Notes under the pieces: generated by a model
Told to the model about the DNA's origin: nothing
The model's input: the letters and a program-made list of their open reading frames with translations, nothing else
The model's database searches: none
Program-made: the position numbers and the translations under genes
In this document: positions 9,466-17,067 of the stretch, piece after piece
How positions within the stretch are numbered: position 1 is the stretch's first letter
Layout: the number at the start of each line of letters is the position of its first letter
Assembly (NCBI GenBank): GCA_002307725.1
Contig: DBUB01000008.1
Span: 166,893 to 230,892, forward strand
Length of the DNA stretch: 64,000 nucleotides
Source: Alphaproteobacteria bacterium UBA1301
GTDB taxonomy: Bacteria > Pseudomonadota > Alphaproteobacteria > Micropepsales > Micropepsaceae
Reading direction: 5' to 3'

Positions 9466-10125
9466 CTAAAACACGCCTGGCAAAAGCCGGAAACGCACCT
9501 GCTTGGCAAAAGCACGATAGTCCTCATCCTGCATGAGGACTTGTTCCTCGCGCAGAAGACGCAAGACCTGCACCGCCAACGTCGTAGCGTATAGCAATGC
9601 CGTCACCGTGGTTGGCGTACTCAAGAGAAAGCCGATGTGCGTAATCGTGTACCCCAGATACATGGGATGACGAACGAACCGGTACGGTCCCAACGTCACA
9701 ATACCTCGGTTCGCCGCAATGACACCGAAGCTTCGCCCCAAAACGACTTTCGCCGCCAGCTGGATGAAGGTCCCAAAAACCATGACAAAAAAACAGATGT
9801 TTGCTGGCACCAACGGGACAACCGTGGCCGGGTGCACCAGGAGCGGAAGGGTGACGCCGGCCATTCCGAGCAGCCAATTCGTCGGACGGCGCGATAGCGT
9901 TTCCGATCGACTGCGCAGCAGGATCAGAACGAACGAAATTGCCTCCGAGATCACCAGCAACACGTCGAGGAGATTCGTGGGGCGTCCTGCGCCGGACAGC
10001 ATGAGCCAGGCAAAGCGGGAAAAAACGATAAAAACAAACGCGCGTTCGCAAATATCGAGAATCACGGTTGGACGTGAACATGACACCGCGGGAGGTACTA
10101 CCGCTTTGTTCGAGTCCTCCATCAT
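9466..10125 (-). CDS. isoprenylcysteine carboxyl methyltransferase (ICMT/PEMT)-like membrane protein
   Basis: 219 residues with four to five hydrophobic segments. The C-terminal signature of the ICMT/PEMT membrane methyltransferase superfamily is present: G-P-Y-R-F-V-R-H-P-M-Y-L-G-Y near 145-158, then R-E-E-Q near 190. Family members methylate small molecules or lipids with S-adenosylmethionine at the inner membrane; the substrate here is unknown. Two adjacent ATGs (10125 and 10122) are possible starts, and AGGAAGG is better spaced from the second. It sits between the two Tad blocks, with no evident link to pili. Confidence 0.75.
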   Translation of the reverse strand: MMEDSNKAVVPPAVSCSRPTVILDICERAFVFIVFSRFAWLMLSGAGRPTNLLDVLLVISEAISFVLILLRSRSETLSRRPTNWLLGMAGVTLPLLVHPATVVPLVPANICFFVMVFGTFIQLAAKVVLGRSFGVIAANRGIVTLGPYRFVRHPMYLGYTITHIGFLLSTPTTVTALLYATTLAVQVLRLLREEQVLMQDEDYRAFAKQVRFRLLPGVF

Positions 10126-10190
10126 ACCTTCCTGTTGCGATCGAAGCGGAGAATGTATGTCGTGCTCTCAACATTTCGTAAAGAACCTGC

Positions 10191-10299
10191 TTACCAAGGA
10201 TCACGCCGTTCCTTTACCGCGCGTTTACCACAGCTTTAGAAAAACAATTTCCTTTGCCGCGGTAATCGCTAGGTATCAATCCTTATGTGGAAATTTACC
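10191..10299. promoter_or_regulatory. TTTACC direct repeats upstream of the CpaC-N protein gene
   Basis: TTTACC occurs at 10213-10218, 10224-10229 (11 bp apart, about one helical turn) and 10294-10299, with TTACC at 10191-10195. A near-palindrome, CCGCGGTAA, lies at 10256-10264. They fill the divergent gap between 10125 and 10345 and could be regulator sites. No specific regulator is assigned. Confidence 0.3.
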
Positions 10300-10344
10300 G
10301 CGGTGCATTACGCTGCAACCAGCAACCGCAGGGGATTCAAAGCC

Positions 10345-10818
10345 ATGCGCCGCGTCGTTCTCGCCGCCTTCAGTGCCGCTGCCGCAACGTTCAGTCTGAG
10401 CGGGGCCTATGCCGGTTCTGCGATGAGCGTGCCGCTGGATGAAGTGCGCGTTGTCTCCTTCGCCAAGCCCGTCTCGGTTCTCTATGTCGGCAATCCGGTC
10501 ATCGCTGACGTGCTGATCATCGACAACCGTCACGCCTTCGTTCAAGGCAAAGCCTTCGGCACCACCAATGTCGTGGCACTCGATTCCGCCGGCCACCCTG
10601 TCGCCAACCAACAGATTGTGGTTGCGGGCAAGGCTGGCGGCAGTTCAACGGTGACGCTGCAGCGCGGCAGCCAGCAGATGACCTATGCCTGCGCCGGTAA
10701 CCGCTGCCAGCCCGCGCCGCAGCCGGGCGACTCCAAGGATGCATTCGAAGCCGCAACCGATCAGATCAGCAAATACCAGGGTCTGTTGTCGAAGGCAGGC
10801 AGTAGCGGCGCCCAGTAG
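10345..10818 (+). CDS. stand-alone CpaC N-terminal-domain (pilus formation N) periplasmic protein
   Basis: 157 residues from the ATG at 10345. AGGGGAT lies 8 nt upstream and the start gives a clean signal peptide ending A-Y-A-G; the open frame extends 60 nt further up but lacks these. The mature part matches the N-terminal domain of CpaC/RcpA secretins (V-S-V-L-Y-V-G-N-P-V-I-A-D-V, then A-F-G-T-T-N-V-V-A-L-D) but has no secretin domain. Compare cpaC in this window (K-A-A-V-V-E-I-D...N-P-E-I-V-D-A-V). It lies beside tadG and is probably an accessory periplasmic part of the Tad machine. Confidence 0.75.
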   Translation: MRRVVLAAFSAAAATFSLSGAYAGSAMSVPLDEVRVVSFAKPVSVLYVGNPVIADVLIIDNRHAFVQGKAFGTTNVVALDSAGHPVANQQIVVAGKAGGSSTVTLQRGSQQMTYACAGNRCQPAPQPGDSKDAFEAATDQISKYQGLLSKAGSSGAQ

Positions 10819-10838
10819 GCGCGTCTGGCACTTCCTGC

Positions 10839-10861
10839 ACGGAAACCGCTGCACACTTTTC
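10839..10861. repeat. dispersed repeat family copy A (short)
   Basis: ACGGAAACCGCTGCACACTT followed by TTCG matches the core of copies B (12791) and C (26680). It lies just past the stop of the 10345 gene and next to the tadG remnant. Confidence 0.55.
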
Positions 10862-10890
10862 GAAATAGCACACCCCCCTGACGCACAGAG

Positions 10891-10943
10891 TGGTGATCTG
10901 CTGCGCAATATCACTGAACGCCGCTTTCAGGTCGCCGCCGGTG
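10891..10943 (-). pseudogene. remnant of a second tadG 3' end
   Basis: Translated on the minus strand, this stretch gives G-D-L-K-A-A-F-S-D-I-A-Q-Q-I-T-T. That is homologous to the last residues of the neighbouring tadG (S-L-I-Q-S-A-F-N-D-I-A-Q-Q-I-T-N). It lies 20 bp beyond the tadG stop and has no start of its own. It looks like the tail left over when a tandem tadG paralogue was deleted or the two recombined. Confidence 0.6.
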
Positions 10944-10962
10944 GCCGGGACGAAGGCGGCGG

Positions 10963-12480
10963 TTACTGTGTAACGCGGAGATTGGTGATCTGCTGGGCGA
11001 TGTCGTTGAACGCCGATTGGATCAGGCTTGAGCTGGTGAGGTCGTAATACTTGCTCGAGTCGGTGGCGCAGGACTGCAGCACTGTCGAACTGCCCTGCGC
11101 ACCATTAAGGTCGACAAACACCGTGTAGATCGTGATGCCTGCGGCCTTGGCGTTGGCGCAAGCGTAGGCCATGCGCGCATCCACGGCCGAACTCGTGTTG
11201 CTGCCGTTGCCCGACCAACGGTTTTGCGTGTTTAAGCCGTCACTCAAGAGAATGATGACGCGTTGGGTATCATCGGGTAGCGTCGGCGCACTGAGCGGCA
11301 CCCCTTGCGTCATGGCATGCCAGCCCCACACCAGACCGATGGTCTGGTTGGTCGAGCCGTTGGCCACCATTGAGTCGATCGCACTGTTGAGTGCCGTCCA
11401 ATCGTAACTCAGCCCCATGACGGTAGAGCCTGGGCAGGCCTGATTACCGTTCTCCGCCACCATCATCGAATTGGCCGTGCTCGCCGTCGGCGTTGTGACC
11501 GTAACGTCGTAATCTGTCGAACTGGTGGGGGCCGTGCTGCTGCCACGATCAGTGACACAACCAGTCCAAGTGCTCGTGGCATTGGCCGTCCAGGTGTGGC
11601 TGTAGGTTTTGGTTTTCGAATTGTACACCGAATTGTAGCAGCCGTTGTAATAGTGGCGCGTATAGGTGTTCAGGCTCGGGCAGATTAGGCCGTTGCTCTG
11701 GATCTTGGTTATCTGGCTGCTGCCGTTCGTCGAATTGGCCTGACAATGGTAGTAGTTGACAGAGTCGCTCCACGGGCAACTGCTGTTGGGACCAATACTC
11801 GACCCCGGTTTGCTCGGTGGTTCAGCTTGGAAATCGGTGAAGCTCAACCAACTTGAACTGACGTAGCTGGTCCCCAAAAAGACATCGCGCGCGAAAGGAA
11901 TGATGGCGACTTGCACGTCGCCGTCAGTGGATGTGGCGCTTTGCAGCATGGAGAGCAGTGAGTGCGACGCCGATTTCAACGCCGTCATCTTGCTGAGACC
12001 AGTCGTGTCGGTCTGGCTCATCGAGCCGGTATTGTCGAGCACCAGCGCGACCCACAGCTTGGTTTGGCCGTAAGTGACCGTGCTGCTCGCCGTGACGGGC
12101 CAGGACGTAAAGCCGAGCGCATGCAACACCGTCGTCGGCACGTCGCAGGACGTGTTGACGGTGATGGTCTGGCCGGATGTGGTGACGGTCAGCGCGACCG
12201 GCGTGCCGTAGTCGGAACTTTGGTGATAGTTGGCGTTGAAGTACTGCTGCGCCAGGGTCTGCATCTGCGCCGTGGTGAGGTTCTTGGACTGGGCGACCGC
12301 CAGCGCTGCCGCATCGAGCGCCGCCCCCATCGCGGTTTTGACCACAACCGCGCGCGCGTAATCGATTGCGCCGCCGGTTGCCAGCATCAGCGGCACCAGC
12401 GCGAGCGCATAAATCATCGCGACATTTCCTCCGCAGCCAGCCACAAACCGGCGCATCCTTGCGGATAAGAACCGCAGCAC
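10963..12480 (-). CDS. tadG: TadG-like pilus assembly protein with vWA domain
   Basis: 505 residues. An N-terminal TadE/G helix (A-M-I-Y-A-L-A-L-V-P-L-M-L) follows a basic stretch. A von Willebrand A domain begins near residue 143 with the MIDAS-like D-N-T-G-S and ends with typical TadG S-S-K-Y-Y-D-L-T-S. A long low-complexity Ser/Thr/Asn/Tyr-rich insert (about 215-335) interrupts the vWA domain. It is probably a periplasm-facing anchor of the Tad machine. The start is a GTG at 12480, with an internal ATG at 12456 as alternative. It is divergent from the tadE pair. Confidence 0.88.
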   Translation of the reverse strand: MLRFLSARMRRFVAGCGGNVAMIYALALVPLMLATGGAIDYARAVVVKTAMGAALDAAALAVAQSKNLTTAQMQTLAQQYFNANYHQSSDYGTPVALTVTTSGQTITVNTSCDVPTTVLHALGFTSWPVTASSTVTYGQTKLWVALVLDNTGSMSQTDTTGLSKMTALKSASHSLLSMLQSATSTDGDVQVAIIPFARDVFLGTSYVSSSWLSFTDFQAEPPSKPGSSIGPNSSCPWSDSVNYYHCQANSTNGSSQITKIQSNGLICPSLNTYTRHYYNGCYNSVYNSKTKTYSHTWTANATSTWTGCVTDRGSSTAPTSSTDYDVTVTTPTASTANSMMVAENGNQACPGSTVMGLSYDWTALNSAIDSMVANGSTNQTIGLVWGWHAMTQGVPLSAPTLPDDTQRVIILLSDGLNTQNRWSGNGSNTSSAVDARMAYACANAKAAGITIYTVFVDLNGAQGSSTVLQSCATDSSKYYDLTSSSLIQSAFNDIAQQITNLRVTQ

Positions 12481-12679
12481 AGCATTCCCCTATTGGACTC
12501 CGTTGAAAGATGGCGCCGAGGGCCTAAAGAAATCGTTCCAATTTATGCGCACCGTTTCGGTAACGGCTGCAGCCGCTCTCGTTAACCACTGGTTCAGCAT
12601 CACGAGCAAAATCACTACGAACACACGCCCGGCGAGCGTCTAATGCCGTGTTTCTGCCAAAAGGTGGACGGGGAAGCCG

Positions 12680-13351
12680 GTGTCGCGATTCATGATGAAG
12701 ATGCGGGTTCGCGTGAAGCGACGCCTGGAACAGGCCGCCTGCCGCGTTCGCGCAAAATCGGCGCGCCTCAAGACGAACACCTGTTCTTCAATTGGTCGTG
12801 CAATTTCGCGGAAAACCGCTTCACACTTTTCCGCATTGCGCTCCCGCTCTGGCTCGGCCGCAATCGAATTCGCCTTCATAGCACCGATCTTCTTCTTGTT
12901 CCTGATGGCGACCATGGAGACGGGCCTCATCTATCTCAGCAATTTTGTGCTGCAGAACGCCACCAACGATGCCGCGCGCCAGATCCGCACCGGCCAAGTG
13001 GCGGCGAGCAGCATGACCCAGGCGCAGTTCCGCACCCTGATCTGCAACGGGATCGCCCCACTGCTGGCCTGCGACACCAACCTGCAGATCGATGTTGAGA
13101 CATTCACCAGTTTCACCTCGGCCAGCATCACCGATCCGCTCACGGCAAGCGGCGGCCTCGATTCCACGCTCAACAATTGGGCGCCAGGAACGGTATGCAG
13201 CATCGTCCTGGTCCGCACCTTCTATACTTGGAATGTCGCCACACCCTTGTTGACGCCGTTCCTGGTCAATATGTCCAGCAACAATCACCTGCTGACCGCG
13301 GCGTCGGCATTCCGCAACGAGCCCTATGACACGTCGGTGTCGGGATGCTGA
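12680..13351 (+). CDS. tadE: TadE-like pseudopilin, uncertain N terminus
   Basis: The TadE signature G-S-A-A-I-E-F-A-F-I-A-P-I-F-F and a single helix lie at residues 58-85 of the longest frame (GTG at 12680; ATGs at 12692, 12695, 12701). The preceding residues are unusually long and basic, and bases 12791-12843 are a copy of a dispersed repeat. Either the repeat has become the cytoplasmic leader, or translation starts later, for example at the TTG at 12836 just before the signature. The protein would be processed by CpaA. It overlaps the next gene by 7 bp. Confidence 0.8.
   Translation: MSRFMMKMRVRVKRRLEQAACRVRAKSARLKTNTCSSIGRAISRKTASHFSALRSRSGSAAIEFAFIAPIFFLFLMATMETGLIYLSNFVLQNATNDAARQIRTGQVAASSMTQAQFRTLICNGIAPLLACDTNLQIDVETFTSFTSASITDPLTASGGLDSTLNNWAPGTVCSIVLVRTFYTWNVATPLLTPFLVNMSSNNHLLTAASAFRNEPYDTSVSGC
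12791..12843. repeat. dispersed repeat family copy B, inside the tadE 5' region
   Basis: It aligns with copy C at 26680-26730: both hold a GGTCG(C/T)GC start, CGGAAAACCGCT, CACTTTTCC and a terminal GCGCTC. It lies in the open frame of tadE and encodes the residues just before the TadE signature. Confidence 0.6.
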
Positions 13352-13866
13352 AACGCGCCATATCATACCTATGCGATCGCAAGGGCCTCGCCGCGGTCGA
13401 GTTTGCGCTGATCGCACCGGTGATGGCGCTCATGTTCTTCGGTGCGGTGGAACTGTCGAGCGCGCTCGACTGCAAATCGCGCGTGGCGCGGGTATCTTCG
13501 ACCGTTGCCGACTTGGTGGCGCAATCGACCGCGGTTTCGACGGCCGATACCACCAACATCTTCAACGCCGCCAACGCGATCCTTTACCCTTATGCTGCGT
13601 CCAATGCCAAGATCGTGGTGACCAGCCTCGTCGCCGACTCGAACGGCACAGTCACCGTCGGCTGGAGCGATGCCCAGAACACCTCGACGCGCACGAGCCC
13701 GCCGGCGAGCATTCCCACCGGCATTCTTCCGGCCAGCTCCAGTGTGATTTACGCGGAGGTCACCTATTCCTTCACGCCGGCGATTTCCTATTTCCTCGGC
13801 ACCGTCGACCTGACAGATAGCTTCTATTCCAAGCCGCGGCGCAGTGTAAAAGTCACGCACAGTTAA
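13345..13866 (+). CDS. second TadE/TadF-like pseudopilin
   Basis: 173 residues: a basic leader (M-L-K-R-A-I-S-Y-L-C-D-R-K-G-L), then A-A-V-E-F-A-L-I-A-P-V-M-A-L and one membrane helix. That is the canonical TadE/F arrangement, with cleavage after the Gly or Leu region by CpaA. The ATG overlaps the upstream tadE stop, so the two are co-translated. The C-terminal region is a Ser/Thr-rich periplasmic domain. Which of the pair is TadE and which TadF cannot be settled from sequence alone. Confidence 0.85.
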   Translation: MLKRAISYLCDRKGLAAVEFALIAPVMALMFFGAVELSSALDCKSRVARVSSTVADLVAQSTAVSTADTTNIFNAANAILYPYAASNAKIVVTSLVADSNGTVTVGWSDAQNTSTRTSPPASIPTGILPASSSVIYAEVTYSFTPAISYFLGTVDLTDSFYSKPRRSVKVTHS

Positions 13867-13889
13867 TTCCTGATCAGGCTCCTGACCGT

Positions 13890-14756
13890 CTAACCCTTCG
13901 GACGCGTCGGCCGCATCAAACCCTCCTGCGTGACAGACGCCACCAGCGCCCCGCCGCGGGCGAACAAGAGGCCGCGATTGAAGCCGCGTGCGCCCGAGGC
14001 CGACGGGGAGTCCTGCACGAACAACAACCACTCGTCGATGCGGAACGGGCGATGAAACCACATCGCGTGGTCGAGACTGGCAAGCTGCACAGTGTCGTCG
14101 TACCAACCGATGCCGTGCGGCAGCATCGCGGTGCCGATGATCGACATGTCGGAGGCAAACGCCGCCACGCAGCGGTGCAGCGCCGGGTCGTCCGGCAACG
14201 GCCCCGAAGCGCGGATCCAAGCCATTTCGTGCGGCGGCCGCTTGTCCGGGTTGAAATAGGGACGCGGGTCGATCGGCCTCGTCTCGATCGGGCGCGGCCG
14301 GAACGCCAAGGCGGTAAGATCGGGCGGAACGCGGGCCGTGATCGTGGCGCGCAACTCGGTATCGCTTGGCAGGTCTTCCGGCGCGGGCACATCGGGACGC
14401 TCAAAGGCGTGCTCGTAACCCGGCTCGTCCTTCTGAAACGATGCTTCCAGCGTAAAGATAGGCCGGCCATGCTGGATCGCCACCACCCGCCGCGATGTAA
14501 AGCTGGCACCGTCACGCGAGCGGTCAACCTCATAAAGAATCGGAACCTTGGGATCGCCGGCCCTGAGGAAATAGGCGTGCAGCGAATGACACAGCCTGCC
14601 TTCGACCGTGCGATTCGCCGCCATTAAGGCCTGACCCAGGACTTGGCCGCCGAAGACGCGTTGGATCCTGTCCTTGGGACTGATCCCGCGAAAAATGTTC
14701 TCCTCGATCTTCTCGAGGTTGAGCAGATCGAGAACTTCCTGGATAGGTGCGGTCAT
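13890..14756 (-). CDS. tesB: acyl-CoA thioesterase II (TesB family)
   Basis: 288 residues forming two hotdog domains. It hydrolyses medium- and long-chain acyl-CoA to free fatty acid and CoA in the cytosol. The N-terminal domain has F-R-G-I-S-P-K-D-R-I-Q-R-V-F-G-G-Q-V and the C-terminal domain S-L-D-H-A-M-W-F-H-R-P-F-R, with the catalytic Asp of the TesB Asp/Thr/Gln set. Length is normal. It is divergent from btaA across about 124 bp. Confidence 0.93.
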   Translation of the reverse strand: MTAPIQEVLDLLNLEKIEENIFRGISPKDRIQRVFGGQVLGQALMAANRTVEGRLCHSLHAYFLRAGDPKVPILYEVDRSRDGASFTSRRVVAIQHGRPIFTLEASFQKDEPGYEHAFERPDVPAPEDLPSDTELRATITARVPPDLTALAFRPRPIETRPIDPRPYFNPDKRPPHEMAWIRASGPLPDDPALHRCVAAFASDMSIIGTAMLPHGIGWYDDTVQLASLDHAMWFHRPFRIDEWLLFVQDSPSASGARGFNRGLLFARGGALVASVTQEGLMRPTRPKG

Positions 14757-14880
14757 GGCGGAAAGCTAAACGCGTGGCGGAACCGGGCGCAAGCGCGCCG
14801 TCGATTGCATTTGCTAGGGCGGCCTCTTCCATATAGGTAACCGGCCGGAACTGGGCCCGGGGCTGAATTCGAAGAAGAAC

Positions 14881-16095
14881 ATGGCCAACGAATTGCTCGA
14901 ACGCGCCGCTCATCAGCGGCCCGCAAATACCAAAAGAGGCGCTTTGGAGCGCCTGTTTACACTTATGTTTCAGGGCTTTGTTTATAACCAGATCTGGGAA
15001 GACCCGGACGTCGATCTGGCCGCGCTTGACCTAAAGCCCCACCACCGTCTGCTCACCATCGCCTCGGGCGGCTGCAACGTCCTCAACTACCTGGCCGCCG
15101 ACCCCGGCCGCATCATCGCGGTTGACCTCAATCCCAATCACGTTGCACTGACGCGTCTGAAACTATGCGCCCTCGCCAACCTGCCGAGCTATGAAGACTT
15201 CTTCCGCTTTTTCGGCGAGGCCAACGACAAGGCCAACCGAACCGCCTACGACACTTATCTCGCCGACAAGCTCGATCCCGAAACGCGCCGCCACTGGGAA
15301 AAGCGTAATCCGTTCGGCAGCCGGCGGATCAACATGTTCGCGCGCAACCTGTACCGCTATGGTCTGCTCGGACGCTTCATCGGCATCCTGCATGTGGTCG
15401 CCAAACTGCACGGCAAGCGGCTCGATGGCATGCTCGACGCCAAGACGCCGGCCGAGCAGCGTGCCGCCTTCGACCGCCTGATCGCGCCGCTGTTCAACAA
15501 CAAATCCATCCGCCTGTTGTCGAAGAGCCCGGTGTCGCTCTACGCCCTCGGCATTCCGCCGGCCCAATACGACGAACTGGTCGGCCCCCATGGCAACGTG
15601 ATGACCATCTTGCGCGAACGGGTCGAACGGCTGGCCTGCGATTTTCCGATTCATGAGAACTATTTCGCCTGGCAGGCGTTCGGACGTGGCTACGACACCG
15701 CCAATCGCGAAGCGGTGCCGGCCTACTTGCGCGCCGACGTCTACGAGAAAATCAAGACACGCACGGGCAAGGTCGAAGTCCATCACGCCATGCTGACCGA
15801 CTTCCTGAACAAGCAGGATGCGCAATCGCTGCACCGCTTCGTGCTGCTCGACAGTCAGGACTGGATGAACCCGGCGCAATGCTCATCGCTGTGGGCCGAG
15901 ATCGATCGCACCGCCGATACCAAGGACGCCCGTGTCATCTTCCGAACCGCTGGTGCCGAGAGCCCGCTGCCCAAGAAGCTGCGTCCCGGCCTGCTCGACC
16001 CGTGGCACTATCTCGAAGAAGAGAGCAGAGCGTTCCACGCTCAAGACCGCTCCTCCATCTACGGCGGATTCCACGTCTATGTCCGCAGAAGTTGA
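14881..16095 (+). CDS. btaA: BtaA-type S-adenosylmethionine:diacylglycerol 3-amino-3-carboxypropyl transferase (DUF3419)
   Basis: 404 residues. It transfers the aminocarboxypropyl group of SAM to diacylglycerol, the first step to the betaine lipid DGTS. DUF3419 hallmarks are visible: F-V-Y-N-Q-I-W-E-D-P-D-V-D near 33-45, the SAM-binding I-A-S-G-G-C-N-V-L near 59-67, and I-A-V-D-L-N-P-N-H. The next gene is a BtaB-type methyltransferase overlapping by 17 bp, which fixes the pathway. In related bacteria such lipids replace phospholipids under phosphate limitation; no Pho box was recognised here. Confidence 0.9.
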   Translation: MANELLERAAHQRPANTKRGALERLFTLMFQGFVYNQIWEDPDVDLAALDLKPHHRLLTIASGGCNVLNYLAADPGRIIAVDLNPNHVALTRLKLCALANLPSYEDFFRFFGEANDKANRTAYDTYLADKLDPETRRHWEKRNPFGSRRINMFARNLYRYGLLGRFIGILHVVAKLHGKRLDGMLDAKTPAEQRAAFDRLIAPLFNNKSIRLLSKSPVSLYALGIPPAQYDELVGPHGNVMTILRERVERLACDFPIHENYFAWQAFGRGYDTANREAVPAYLRADVYEKIKTRTGKVEVHHAMLTDFLNKQDAQSLHRFVLLDSQDWMNPAQCSSLWAEIDRTADTKDARVIFRTAGAESPLPKKLRPGLLDPWHYLEEESRAFHAQDRSSIYGGFHVYVRRS

Positions 16096-16726
16096 AAATC
16101 ACAGCGACCTGATGGACCGGATCTACCGGCATCAGCGCTTTATCTACGACATCACCCGCAAGTACTATCTGTTCGGGCGCGACCGGCTGATCCGCGAACT
16201 GGATCTGAAGCCCGGCGACCGGCTGGTCGAAATCGGCTGCGGCACCGCCCGCAATCTGGTGAAAATTGCCAAAGCCTATCCCGAGGCGCGGCTGTTCGGA
16301 CTCGATGCTAGCCACGAGATGCTGAAAAGTGCGGCGGAAAACGTAGCACGGGCAGGGCTTCAAGACCGCATCACGCTGGCGCACGGCTATGCCGAGAATT
16401 TGACGCCGGCGATGTTCGCCGAAACCGCACCGTTCGCGGCCTGCGTGTTCTCTTATAGTCTGTCGATGATCCCGGACTGGAAAGCAGCGATCAATGCCGC
16501 CTCGCGGAATCTGGCCAGCGGCGGGCACATCCATATCGTCGACTTCGGCGATCTCACCGGGCTCGGCGCAGTGGCGCGTCACGCGATGCTCGGCTGGCTG
16601 CACCTGTTTCACGTCGCCCCGAGAACCGAATTACTCGAACGGCTCGAGCACGAACCCGGCGCGGACCTGCGGCTGTTGCCGGGGCGCTACGCGTTCCTCT
16701 TGACGGCCGGAAACCTGTCGGTCTAG
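16079..16726 (+). CDS. btaB: BtaB-type N-methyltransferase (betaine lipid synthesis)
   Basis: 215 residues from the ATG at 16079, inside the btaA 3' end. The open frame extends upstream but only as btaA in another frame. The SAM-binding motif I is V-E-I-G-C-G-T-A-R-N near residues 45-54; motif II lies around F-G-L-D-A-S-H-E-M-L. It would methylate diacylglyceryl-homoserine three times to DGTS. The overlap and pairing with btaA support this over a generic methyltransferase. Confidence 0.85.
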   Translation: MSAEVENHSDLMDRIYRHQRFIYDITRKYYLFGRDRLIRELDLKPGDRLVEIGCGTARNLVKIAKAYPEARLFGLDASHEMLKSAAENVARAGLQDRITLAHGYAENLTPAMFAETAPFAACVFSYSLSMIPDWKAAINAASRNLASGGHIHIVDFGDLTGLGAVARHAMLGWLHLFHVAPRTELLERLEHEPGADLRLLPGRYAFLLTAGNLSV

Positions 16727-17067
16727 CGTTCCTTTCCGATTGTTGCGTCTCAATCACAGAATTACGGCTTCCACGCCCCGCTGGGCCCCGGTCCGGGTCG
16801 GGGCGACCTGCAAAATGGGCGTTCCATCATCAACTTAGGTTAGAATCTGGATCAACTGGCTAGTGTAGATTCGCGCCGCTCCGGCTGTTTGCCCTGCGGC
16901 AGAATAGTAACACCGTTGGTACTCTTTGCCAGAATTCTCGGCTTATCCGCGGCTAGAGACTGGAAACAGCCAGGGAAAATGGTGCATTCTCTCTTGCAGG
17001 TTGACGGCTCCCACGAAAGACGTTTCGCGCGGTTATTGTTAACTTCGGCCAAGAGAAGGGGGACCCT
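16727..17067. other. 341-bp intergenic region before the OmpA-type gene
   Basis: No coding region is supported. A GC-rich hairpin (CGCCCCG...CGGGGCG at about 16774-16805) after btaB could be a terminator, but it lacks a U run. The rest presumably holds the promoter and a long leader of the porin gene, ending with AAGAGAAGGGGG before the ATG at 17068. Confidence 0.4.

Noticed and set aside
10963..12480. Missing MIDAS serine in the TadG vWA domain (D-N-T-G-S)
   Set aside because: D-x-T/S-x-S variants with D-N-T-G-S are common in TadG proteins, so this is not a defect.
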